Assembly (NCBI RefSeq): GCF_014083865.1
Contig: NZ_JACEFA010000003.1
Span: forward strand, 186,001-250,000
From: Paraliobacillus salinarum
GTDB taxonomy: Bacteria > Bacillota > Bacilli > Bacillales > Amphibacillaceae
Direction: 5' to 3'
Length of the DNA stretch: 64,000 nucleotides
Part shown: one piece after another, positions 8,910 to 15,317 of the stretch
How positions within the stretch are numbered: the stretch's first letter is position 1
Layout of the letters: every line of letters starts with the position of its first letter
Notes under the pieces: model-generated
The model's input: the letters and a program-made list of their open reading frames with translations, nothing else
Database searches by the model: none
What the model was told of the DNA's origin: nothing
Position numbers and translations under genes: made by a program

Positions 8910-9833
8910 TTATTCATCTATAAATTCAACACGTCCAATAAAATCTGCCACAGTGTAAGGATCAAATGGCTCTACATATATTGTATAAGCATTATCTAAA
9001 ACTTCTTGAGCAAGTTGACGATTCTCTTCTTCTGATTGTGCAGCTTGATAATGAGACGGATTAGGATAAATCGTGATATATCCGTCTCTATTGGATGTGT
9101 AGCTAATGTGATTGGAATCCGTAACAGTGCTAGATAAATGCGTTACCTCTTCTGGATACACAATATCATCATCAATTTGAAGGACTGGGTCACCAGCTGA
9201 ACTATGGTTTATGTTAACAACAGGATCTTCCCACAAAAGCCATTGATCTAAACTCGGCGCACCATTTATTGTCAAAATAATTCGTGCATAATCAATTTCT
9301 GATTGATTATAGTGAGTTTGTAAATCCTGACTAGACATAGAATAAAGTGATTGTCCATTTGCAATTGAATGCATAATTTTTTTATCATCTTCATAACGTA
9401 GCTTGAATTGTTCTGTTCCACTTTCGCTATGAAACCCCCACTGTTCATCTTTGTCACTATCTAAATCAAGTGTTAAAACATTTCCTTCTACAGTTTTATC
9501 CAAAATAGTTGATGTCATATCAAAATCCCATCGATTAAAACTTTGGAAAAAATCGTCTCCTAACACTATGATGTGTGACATTCCTATAGGAGATTCATAC
9601 GGCTCTCCTTCAAAATTAACATATGTTCCTTTAAAATCTTTATATGTATAAGTTAATTCTTCACTCGCTTCCATCTCCTCTGGGTCATCAACAATCGCAG
9701 CGTTAGTTTCTTCTTCACTTACTTCTTGTGGAGTAGTTTCTTCCTCTGTAGGTGCATCTTCTGCGCTGGTACAACCAGTTATAAAGAAGATGGCCATTAA
9801 AATTAAGATTAAATAGTTTAATTTCTTTTTCAC
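8910..9833 (-). CDS. Phage-encoded lipoprotein, possible lysogenic conversion or exclusion factor
   Basis: This 307-aa protein has a lipoprotein signal: lysine-rich start, hydrophobic stretch and lipobox ITGC with Cys21. An acidic Glu/Thr linker to about residue 50 precedes a globular domain starting at YTYKDFKGTY that I do not recognise. Start is GTG at 9833 after TAGGAGAA. It would be anchored on the outer face of the cell membrane. Its position beside attL, outside the lysis genes, is typical for lysogen-expressed conversion genes. A superinfection-exclusion role, as for known phage lipoproteins such as Ltp, is only a guess. No sigma-H-type promoter was found here. Confidence 0.8.
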   Translation of the reverse strand: MKKKLNYLILILMAIFFITGCTSAEDAPTEEETTPQEVSEEETNAAIVDDPEEMEASEELTYTYKDFKGTYVNFEGEPYESPIGMSHIIVLGDDFFQSFNRWDFDMTSTILDKTVEGNVLTLDLDSDKDEQWGFHSESGTEQFKLRYEDDKKIMHSIANGQSLYSMSSQDLQTHYNQSEIDYARIILTINGAPSLDQWLLWEDPVVNINHSSAGDPVLQIDDDIVYPEEVTHLSSTVTDSNHISYTSNRDGYITIYPNPSHYQAAQSEEENRQLAQEVLDNAYTIYVEPFDPYTVADFIGRVEFIDE

Positions 9834-9974
9834 TTTAAGATTCTCCTATAATAGTTTTATATTATTCTTTTTAAAAATTAATCACGGGTAAAATGAAGCC
9901 AAATAAACTTACTCCGATAAGTAAGCATGAGATGTGATCACTTTTTCCTTTCCATAAAATACAAAATTGTTATA

Positions 9975-10814
9975 TTATGAGACATTTGTCTCAAACTCTT
10001 TATAAATGTCAATTAGATCTTTTTTTAAGTAAGTTACTGTATCATTATCTGGTTTAATTATTAAGTAATCTCTATCTTCTCCGATTAAATAACCACATAG
10101 TGATTCATTAGTGTTTTTAACGAAATTGTATTTTTTTAGATTATGTGTAAACGCATAGGTAGCCATGAGGCCAAATAAATTTGAGGCTTGTACCAATTGA
10201 TATAGAGAAAGTATTATACACAACAAAAATAGATTCTTAAAATCGTTAATATTCTGCCCACTTAATAATGTGAAAAAAAACATCCCATTAAGAAATCCCG
10301 ATAAATTAATATATAAATAAGTCCATTTATCTAATTCTGAATATTTCTTGAGATCAGGATTGTAAATGTTTTTTTTATTAAAAATCTGATTTGTTTTTTC
10401 TTTTAATTTCTTATTAATTTTTTTCGTCATAATAATAAAAAATGCCAAACTTGAAGAGATGTATAAAACAATTATCCATAATGCAATTTGAGAAAAATTA
10501 ATATTTTCCATCAAATACATGTCAATAATTGTTTTTACCCCTTCATTATATGTGCCCGAAAATATTGTTATAATCATTCTCGAAACATCTATACTGGAAT
10601 TTATAAGATCACTGAGCACAAAAATTGGTAAAAAGGCAATAACAAAAGCACTAAAGTATATAGAAATCATGGTTATACTAAAAGATTTGCTTCTAGATTT
10701 ATTGAGTTCAGACTTATGCATTTGAATAAGTGTATTAGATCTATATGTAGAATTAAAATTAATTATCCCGAAAATAGATGGTATTATTATTAGTAAAAGA
10801 ACTTTCCAATCCAC
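9975..10814 (-). CDS. Multispanning membrane protein of unknown function
   Basis: This 279-aa protein shows about five hydrophobic segments (near residues 5-20, 45-70, 110-130, 170-185 and 195-220) and a C-terminal soluble tail of about 50 residues beginning LCGYLIGEDRDYLIIK. The start is GTG at 10814, preceded by AAGGAGGG. I do not recognise the family. It is a single-gene unit with its own sigma-H-type promoter at 10836-10864, divergent from the AbiJ-like operon. The AT-rich composition and isolated promoter mark it as an accessory gene. Confidence 0.8.
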   Translation of the reverse strand: MDWKVLLLIIIPSIFGIINFNSTYRSNTLIQMHKSELNKSRSKSFSITMISIYFSAFVIAFLPIFVLSDLINSSIDVSRMIITIFSGTYNEGVKTIIDMYLMENINFSQIALWIIVLYISSSLAFFIIMTKKINKKLKEKTNQIFNKKNIYNPDLKKYSELDKWTYLYINLSGFLNGMFFFTLLSGQNINDFKNLFLLCIILSLYQLVQASNLFGLMATYAFTHNLKKYNFVKNTNESLCGYLIGEDRDYLIIKPDNDTVTYLKKDLIDIYKEFETNVS

Positions 10815-10835
10815 ATTATCCCTCCTTCAAAATAA

Positions 10836-10864
10836 TATTTCGACAAAAAATAACTTTATCCTTC
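10836..10864 (-). promoter_or_regulatory. Sigma-H-like promoter of the 9975-10814 gene
   Basis: On the minus strand GAAGGATAA (-35) and GTCGAAATA (-10) have AGGA-to-GAA spacing of 21 nt, as in known sigma-H promoters such as spoVG. The -10 also contains TGTCGAA, identical to a Spo0A box core. The start codon lies 25 nt downstream with the ribosome site between. Confidence 0.6.
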
Positions 10865-10874
10865 AAATAAATTT

Positions 10875-10903
10875 AAAGGAGATATATTTCTAATATCGAA
10901 TAT
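10875..10903 (+). promoter_or_regulatory. Sigma-H-like promoter of the AbiJ-like operon
   Basis: AAAGGAGAT (-35, one mismatch to RnAGGAwWW) and ATCGAATAT (-10, full match to RnnGAATww) have spacing 21. It is divergent from the promoter at 10836-10864; the two -35 elements are about 10 bp apart. Confidence 0.55.
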
Positions 10904-10936
10904 TGTAGATAAATAAATTCATAAGGAGCTGATCTG

Positions 10937-11131
10937 ATGCAAGCGTGGAATTTTAAAACGTATACAGTTGATTATGACGGAACTTCTTTCAACGTACATC
11001 ACAAAGAAAAGCAACACAGAATAACAACTAAAGATGAGCAGGAACTTAATTATTTTATGAAACGATTTAATGGTGGTACAGGTGTAAACGGAGCTGTTAG
11101 TGATGATGGTTTAGTTTTGTATATTGATTAG
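10937..11131 (+). CDS. Small hypothetical protein, first gene of the AbiJ-like operon
   Basis: This 64-aa soluble basic protein is of unknown function. AAGGAGCTGATCTG precedes its ATG. It ends 29 bp before the AbiJ-like gene, on the same strand and from the same promoter. A small gene paired directly upstream of a predicted toxin-like abortive-infection gene could encode its antitoxin or regulator, but no known antitoxin fold can be read from the sequence. Confidence 0.75.
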   Translation: MQAWNFKTYTVDYDGTSFNVHHKEKQHRITTKDEQELNYFMKRFNGGTGVNGAVSDDGLVLYID

Positions 11132-11160
11132 ATGCATTATGAAATTAAGAGAGGTGTTAA

Positions 11161-12015
11161 ATGATGTTATTTTCTGAAAGAGTGGGATTAAAACCTGTTA
11201 AAAATGCTATACAAATAGATTCTGTAGATGATGATCTACGTAACGGTTTATGGAATGTTTTTTATAATTTGTTTTTTGAACAGAACGATGAAATATATAT
11301 ATATAATAGTTCGCTTAGAACGCTTATGAAAAATATACAAATCAATTATTTTAAAAAACCAATTGATGAAACGGATACAAGACCATTATATTTTGTTTCT
11401 GAAATTAAAGATTACTTTTTTAACACAGTTAAATGGTACGAAGTTTATGATCTGATAGAATTTATAGCTCAAAATCATCCAGATGAATATCTTAGTGGAC
11501 AGTTTGAAGGTTACTGCAATAATGTACTAGAGAAAGAGGTATCTGCATATCGCTTTGTAAGTGGTCGTATAACCCAACTTACTCAACCAGAAGAGATACA
11601 AGAAATAGAAGATGCAATTACTAACCCTTGTACAAATCAACTTGTTAAAAAACATATTAATCAAGCCTTATCTTTTTTATCAGACAGACAACAACCCGAC
11701 TATAGAAATTCTATAAAAGAATCCATTAGTGCCGTTGAAACAGTAACTAAAGCAATAGTTGGTGATCAGAACACAACTTTAGGGAAAGCTCTAAATAAAA
11801 TAGAGGAAAATGGAACTATCCAACTTCATAAAGACTTAAAAGAAGGGTTTAAGAAAATTTATCATTATACTAGTGATTCTGGAGGAATTCGACACGCTTT
11901 AAAAGATAATAATAATGTTGAATTTGAAGATGCGAAATTTATGCTTGTTTCGTGTTCAGCATTTTGTAATTATCTAATTGATAAAGCACGAAAATCGGAT
12001 ATTTCCATTAATTAA
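11161..12015 (+). CDS. AbiJ-like abortive infection protein (AbiJ N-terminal domain 4 type)
   Basis: The 284-aa protein begins LFSERVGLKPVKNAIQIDSV and continues DDDLRNGLWNVFYN, the signature I associate with the AbiJ_NTD4 domain. The second half (from about residue 160) reads YRNSIKESISAVETVTKAI, then YTSDSGGIRHAL and FMLVSCSAFCNYLI. This is typical of the helical, probably HEPN-type effector half found behind this N-terminus. Such proteins are thought to stop phage by cleaving RNA and halting host growth. A weak site (AGAGGTG) precedes the ATGATG start. The terminator at 12014 ends the operon and faces the endolysin gene. Confidence 0.8.
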   Translation: MMLFSERVGLKPVKNAIQIDSVDDDLRNGLWNVFYNLFFEQNDEIYIYNSSLRTLMKNIQINYFKKPIDETDTRPLYFVSEIKDYFFNTVKWYEVYDLIEFIAQNHPDEYLSGQFEGYCNNVLEKEVSAYRFVSGRITQLTQPEEIQEIEDAITNPCTNQLVKKHINQALSFLSDRQQPDYRNSIKESISAVETVTKAIVGDQNTTLGKALNKIEENGTIQLHKDLKEGFKKIYHYTSDSGGIRHALKDNNNVEFEDAKFMLVSCSAFCNYLIDKARKSDISIN

Positions 12016-12041
12016 AGGAGCACAACTAAGTGCTCCTTTTT
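12014..12041. terminator. Bidirectional terminator between AbiJ-like gene and endolysin
   Basis: AAAGGAGCAC and GTGCTCCTTT form a 10-bp stem with a 6-nt loop, followed by T on the plus strand and a short A/T tract on the other. It serves the convergent AbiJ-like and endolysin genes. Confidence 0.85.
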
Positions 12042-12044
12042 ATT

Positions 12045-13043
12045 TTAATATCCTTTAGACTTAAGAACAGCCTTTATTTTTCTCCGTGTTTGTGGTCCAT
12101 AAATACCGTCCACATCGTACGGAAGATAGACCTTCTGGAAACGAGTAACAGCATCTTCTGTTTTATTTCCATACCATCCGTCAACTTTTCCAACTTTAAA
12201 GTAAATAGCATTTAGCGCTCGTTGAATATCTTCTACATCTTCAAACGAGCCACGTTTACCACCTTTTTTATAATGCTTCCATACGCCACCTGGAAGTGGA
12301 TACTTATAAGATGACTGTGGTTTTTTCGGTTCATCTGGCTTCGTGTAAGAATTTTGTGCTTTTCCTAAATTAATAACTTGGCCAATCTTTAAACGTTTTG
12401 GATCTACATTAGGATTAGCAACAATTAAATCATTAACGCTTATACCAGCAAGATTATTTGCAATTCCCCAGAATGTGTCACCCTCTTGTATCTTATATTG
12501 ATCAGGAATAGCATCAGGTTTTTTCGCATCTAAAAATTTAAAGGCTTCTTTATAATTATAAACACAACATGCTTTCCAACTGTAACCAGGCATTTGGTTG
12601 TGCGATTTATCTTTGCTGCCAATACCATCTTTAACTAGCGCTTCTTGCAACTCGTCAATTGTCGCTTTAGTTGCATCATCTAACTTGTCATATCGATAAT
12701 CACCAGCTACACAAATGCCTAAAGCAAACTGATTACTGTTACCAGAGTGATAAGTGCGTTTGTCAATATCATGACAATAGACAATACGAGCACGTTTACC
12801 ATTTGGTGTGTCTACTATGTTTTTAGGCTCAATCACAAAAGTATAGCCAATCCCTGGCCATCCAAGACTAACATGATACCTAGCAAAACCTGCAGCATCA
12901 GACCCACCTAATTTTTTCTTTGTTAAACTATGATGCCAAACGCGAGTAGTGATTGACTTTATACGTTTAGAATACTCTCCATCTTCTTTTAATCCTTCTC
13001 GTTTATCAATCAACTGTGGTAATCTTTCAAATGCATATCCCAC
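12045..13043 (-). CDS. Phage endolysin: amidase, LysM and peptidoglycan-binding domains
   Basis: This is an N-acetylmuramoyl-L-alanine amidase of about 332 aa that degrades the host wall at lysis. The order is an amidase_2 domain to about residue 165 (zinc-ligand-like WHHS near the start, SHNQMPGYSW near its end), a LysM repeat (YKIQEGDTFWGIANNLAG, about 185-230), then a C-terminal peptidoglycan-binding domain (about 260-330). The start is taken as GTG at 13043 because AAAGGAG lies 8 nt upstream; the open frame extends to 13061 only through that site. It is the last late gene of the phage, behind the holin. Confidence 0.93.
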   Translation of the reverse strand: MGYAFERLPQLIDKREGLKEDGEYSKRIKSITTRVWHHSLTKKKLGGSDAAGFARYHVSLGWPGIGYTFVIEPKNIVDTPNGKRARIVYCHDIDKRTYHSGNSNQFALGICVAGDYRYDKLDDATKATIDELQEALVKDGIGSKDKSHNQMPGYSWKACCVYNYKEAFKFLDAKKPDAIPDQYKIQEGDTFWGIANNLAGISVNDLIVANPNVDPKRLKIGQVINLGKAQNSYTKPDEPKKPQSSYKYPLPGGVWKHYKKGGKRGSFEDVEDIQRALNAIYFKVGKVDGWYGNKTEDAVTRFQKVYLPYDVDGIYGPQTRRKIKAVLKSKGY

Positions 13044-13079
13044 AATAACATCTCCTTTCAAAATAAAAAGGAAACTGCG

Positions 13080-13349
13080 TTATGCAGCATCCTTCGTTCT
13101 TCCTTCTCTTTTATTTACTGCTAACTCAAATAATCCTGTTCCTGCTAAGCCTGCGAATCCACCTGCCCATAATCTTAAAATCAATTCAAGGTCAGAAAAC
13201 GGATAACCTGCTGCACCCACCACTAATCCAATCACTAAGCTAATCAAAGGAATAATGTTCTTTGGCAAAGATACGGTACGTTTAACTAACTCAACTACTG
13301 CAGTAACGATTGGCAATAACACTGTTGCAAAGATTAATACTTGTTCCAT
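13080..13349 (-). CDS. Phage holin
   Basis: This 89-aa membrane protein has two to three hydrophobic helices (IFATVLLPIVTAVVEL, IIPLISLVIGLVVGAA and a glycine-rich third) and a charged C-terminus. Its size and position 36 bp before the endolysin are those of a holin that forms the membrane lesion at lysis. The ATG at 13349 follows AAAGGAGGTG; a GTG inside that site is not used. Confidence 0.88.
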   Translation of the reverse strand: MEQVLIFATVLLPIVTAVVELVKRTVSLPKNIIPLISLVIGLVVGAAGYPFSDLELILRLWAGGFAGLAGTGLFELAVNKREGRTKDAA

Positions 13350-13366
13350 GTGTATCACCTCCTTTA

Positions 13367-13396
13367 AAAGGAAATACCTCCCTTTCTGTCGAATAA
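13367..13396 (+). promoter_or_regulatory. Sigma-H-like promoter of the 13421 gene
   Basis: AAAGGAAAT (-35) and GTCGAATAA (-10) both match the sigma-H consensus fully, with spacing of 22. The -35 overlaps the leader of the holin gene on the other strand. The start codon is 28 nt beyond the GTCGAA box. Confidence 0.65.
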
Positions 13397-13420
13397 TGAC
13401 AAAGAAGGGAGGTGAAGTAA

Positions 13421-13744
13421 ATGAAATTTAAAAGTAACGGTTTTGATGATTTAAATAAAGAACTGAAAAAGATGCAAAAAGCTGCTAGTGAAATGGAAAA
13501 AGGAGAAGAAGTTCCTTTTGGTAAACTATTCAATAAAAGCTTTATGGAAGAAAATACACAATTCAGTTCATTTGATGATCTTCTTCAATCTGGTGGATTT
13601 GAAATTACTTCCGAAGAAGACTTTGATGCTATCCCTGAATCAGAACTTGATGAACATGTTGCTAAAACTACAAACTTCGAAAATTGGCAAGATATGCTTG
13701 GTTCAGCTACTCAAGAATACGCTGTTAAAAGGTTAGGTTTCTAA
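13421..13744 (+). CDS. Small acidic phage accessory protein
   Basis: This 107-aa acidic protein is predicted to be helical at the N-terminus (FDDLNKELKKMQKAA) and has an acidic C-terminal half ending in VKRLGF. Similar hypothetical proteins occur in Firmicute phages and mobile regions; their function is unknown to me. GGGAGGTGAAG precedes the ATG. It is transcribed against the lysis genes from its own sigma-H-type promoter, and its 3' end overlaps the convergent 13733-13870 gene by 12 bp. This marks it as a lysogen-expressed accessory gene inside the late operon. Confidence 0.82.
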   Translation: MKFKSNGFDDLNKELKKMQKAASEMEKGEEVPFGKLFNKSFMEENTQFSSFDDLLQSGGFEITSEEDFDAIPESELDEHVAKTTNFENWQDMLGSATQEYAVKRLGF

Positions 13745-13870
13745 TTTAAAACCACTTATTTGCTGAAGAGTTTTTAATAGTTGATTATTAAGATCGCTAG
13801 CTCTTATAATTAATTGTTGAAGTTCTTCAGCGTTTTTTAGTTTGACATGTCCAACTAATTTTTTATCCAA
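13733..13870 (-). CDS. Small phage protein of the lysis region
   Basis: This 45-aa hypothetical protein (MDKKLVGHVKLKNAEELQ...) has a heptad-like helical composition. Start is taken as TTG at 13870 because GGAGGTG lies 8 nt upstream; the longer frame to 13936 runs back into the neighbouring gene. It belongs to the minus-strand late operon between the coiled-coil protein and the holin. Confidence 0.65.
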   Translation of the reverse strand: MDKKLVGHVKLKNAEELQQLIIRASDLNNQLLKTLQQISGFKLET

Positions 13871-13877
13871 AATATTT

Positions 13878-14210
13878 TCACCTCCTCTCAAAAAGCACAT
13901 TAAAAAATCCGCCCTTTTCTGGACTGATATTATCAATTCTCTTATGCGCTTGTTTGCTTGATTCTTCTACTCTAGTAACTCTTTCATTTAATTCTCCAAT
14001 ACGTTGTTCATTTGCTCTCATATCAATTCTGATATTGTCTACTCCGTTACTTATGTTATCAAGCTTTGTCTCTATAACAGCTTCTCTTGTTGCATCATTT
14101 TTTATGTTCTCTTGATGTTTGGTTTGTTGTTTTTGCTTGTTAAGCTGATAGCCCAAGTACGCTATGACCATAGATGTTACTGATATTAATAAACCTAGTT
14201 CAACTGACAT
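13878..14210 (-). CDS. Membrane-anchored coiled-coil protein of the lysis cassette
   Basis: The 110-aa protein has one N-terminal transmembrane helix (LGLLISVTSMVIAYLGYQL) followed by a long charged coiled coil (RANEQRIGELNERVTRVE) and a short hydrophobic C-terminus. Proteins of this shape accompany holins in many Firmicute phages and may tune lysis timing (inference). It starts with ATG after GGGGGTCGAG. Confidence 0.75.
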   Translation of the reverse strand: MSVELGLLISVTSMVIAYLGYQLNKQKQQTKHQENIKNDATREAVIETKLDNISNGVDNIRIDMRANEQRIGELNERVTRVEESSKQAHKRIDNISPEKGGFFNVLFERR

Positions 14211-14232
14211 TCTCGACCCCCTAACTGCATAA

Positions 14233-14257
14233 TAAAAAGCACCCCCTATTGAGGTGC
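14233..14257 (-). terminator. Terminator of the 14246 gene
   Basis: On the minus strand GCACC pairs with GGTGC and is followed by TTTTTATT. The stem begins inside the last codons of the 14246-14644 gene, so that gene is a self-contained unit with its own promoter and terminator inside the late operon. Confidence 0.7.
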
Positions 14258-14644
14258 ATCATAACTTTTTTTTCTTTCGATCAGCATATCCATTAAACCT
14301 ATAACATAAGTGTAATCTGCTACTCGTTTTTTAATTAATGGATCCAATAAAAACAACAAAGAAGAAGTTATTACTATGATTCCAAAATTCACATTTAATT
14401 CCTTATAATTTGTAATCGAACCAGTTATTGTTGTTACTCCTAGAGTAAAAAGCACACCCATTACCAATATAAAAAAATGATTGTGCTTAGACGATTCACT
14501 GGAGGAAATTATTTTTAATTTTAATAGCTCTAACTTAAAAATATTTTCACCTTTTATTTTTTCCGATTTGAAATCTTTGGATTTTTTTAAGATCTTTTCA
14601 ATTTGCATCTCCAATTTATTAATTTCAGATTCAACTTCTAACAA
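14246..14644 (-). CDS. Two-helix membrane protein, accessory unit
   Basis: This is a membrane protein of about 132 aa: an N-terminal charged coiled-coil segment (INKLEMQIEKILKKSKDF), then two transmembrane helices (FFILVMGVLFTLGVTTITGS and IIVITSSLLFLLDPLI). The start is chosen as TTG at 14644, 7 nt after GAGGAGGG; the open frame extends to 14677 only through the promoter. No family recognised. It lies between tail and lysis genes with its own sigma-H-type promoter and terminator. Confidence 0.75.
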   Translation of the reverse strand: MLEVESEINKLEMQIEKILKKSKDFKSEKIKGENIFKLELLKLKIISSSESSKHNHFFILVMGVLFTLGVTTITGSITNYKELNVNFGIIVITSSLLFLLDPLIKKRVADYTYVIGLMDMLIERKKSYDAPQ

Positions 14645-14666
14645 TACTAATCCCTCCTCTATAATC

Positions 14667-14695
14667 ATTTTCGACAAAAAAGAGGAAATTCCTTC
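14667..14695 (-). promoter_or_regulatory. Sigma-H-like promoter of the 14246 gene
   Basis: Minus strand: GAAGGAATT (-35) and GTCGAAAAT (-10; one mismatch, GAAA for GAAT) have spacing 21. The TTTTTTGTCGAA core is shared with the promoters at 10836 and, nearly, 35040. The start codon lies 26 nt downstream. Confidence 0.6.
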
Positions 14696-14706
14696 ATAAA
14701 TTACAA

Positions 14707-14931
14707 TTATACGGCGGTACCATCATCCAAAATCTTTGTAGATACTTCTTGCCTAACAATGCCCTCTAATGCTGTGAGTGACTCATTGCCTTTGTACTGT
14801 TCTGCAGTAAGAGGTATATTTCCGTTAACATTAATAGATCGTTCGCTGTCATAACCTTGAAAATTAACTCTAACCTTATCAATCGCATCGTTATTGTAAC
14901 TCATAGATACATTTGTAATATTAATTTGCAT
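14707..14931 (-). CDS. Small phage protein, paralogue of 15100-15306
   Basis: A 74-aa protein whose pattern (IDKVRVNFQGY, then ITAEQY-like PLTAEQYKG and a terminal EGIVRQEV helix) repeats that of the 15100-15306 product, so the two are tandem paralogues. Start is taken at the second ATG (14931), because AGGA is too close to the first. Location after the tail tip gene suggests a minor tail or baseplate accessory protein; function unknown. Confidence 0.72.
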   Translation of the reverse strand: MQINITNVSMSYNNDAIDKVRVNFQGYDSERSINVNGNIPLTAEQYKGNESLTALEGIVRQEVSTKILDDGTAV

Positions 14932-15085
14932 TTTCATCGTCCTGCCTTTCTGATTTCAATTGTTCATTCTCCGTTTTAAGTCTTTCGTTTTCTTCCAATA
15001 AAATAGCGATACGCTTTTTAATAATAGCCATATCGCTTGTCCATTCTCTATTTAAGTTATCAATAATCTTGTTTGCATCTTGCAC
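14921..15085 (-). CDS. Small coiled-coil phage protein
   Basis: This 54-aa protein starts at GTG (15085) after GGAGAGGTGATAGC. Its centre is a classic leucine-heptad helix (KKRIAILLEENERLKTENEQ). It overlaps the next gene by 11 bp. Such short coiled-coil proteins, like XkdX relatives, commonly follow the tail fibre gene in Bacillus phages; the exact family is not recognised. Confidence 0.7.
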   Translation of the reverse strand: MQDANKIIDNLNREWTSDMAIIKKRIAILLEENERLKTENEQLKSERQDDENAN

Positions 15086-15099
15086 GCTATCACCTCTCC

Positions 15100-15306
15100 T
15101 TAAACAGCAAACTCAGCTTGTAATCTATTTAATATTGTGGATTCTAGTGCTGGTATATCAGCTGTTGCATTATATTCTGTTGCAGACAACTCTATATCAC
15201 CATGCAACTGTGTGCCAGCTGTGCGATAAGTAAATCTAACATACACCTTTTCTAACTGTTCATTTTGATCGTATTGATAATCTGTACCCGAAATTGATAC
15301 TGTCAT
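15100..15306 (-). CDS. Small phage protein, paralogue of 14707-14931
   Basis: A 68-aa protein (pattern LEKVYVRFTY, ELSATEYNA, LESTILNRLQ) clearly related to the 14707 product. It starts with ATG after AAGGAGAGATTAA, 11 bp behind the tail tip gene. It is probably a small structural or assembly accessory protein; function unknown. Confidence 0.72.
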   Translation of the reverse strand: MTVSISGTDYQYDQNEQLEKVYVRFTYRTAGTQLHGDIELSATEYNATADIPALESTILNRLQAEFAV

Positions 15307-15317
15307 TTAATCTCTCC

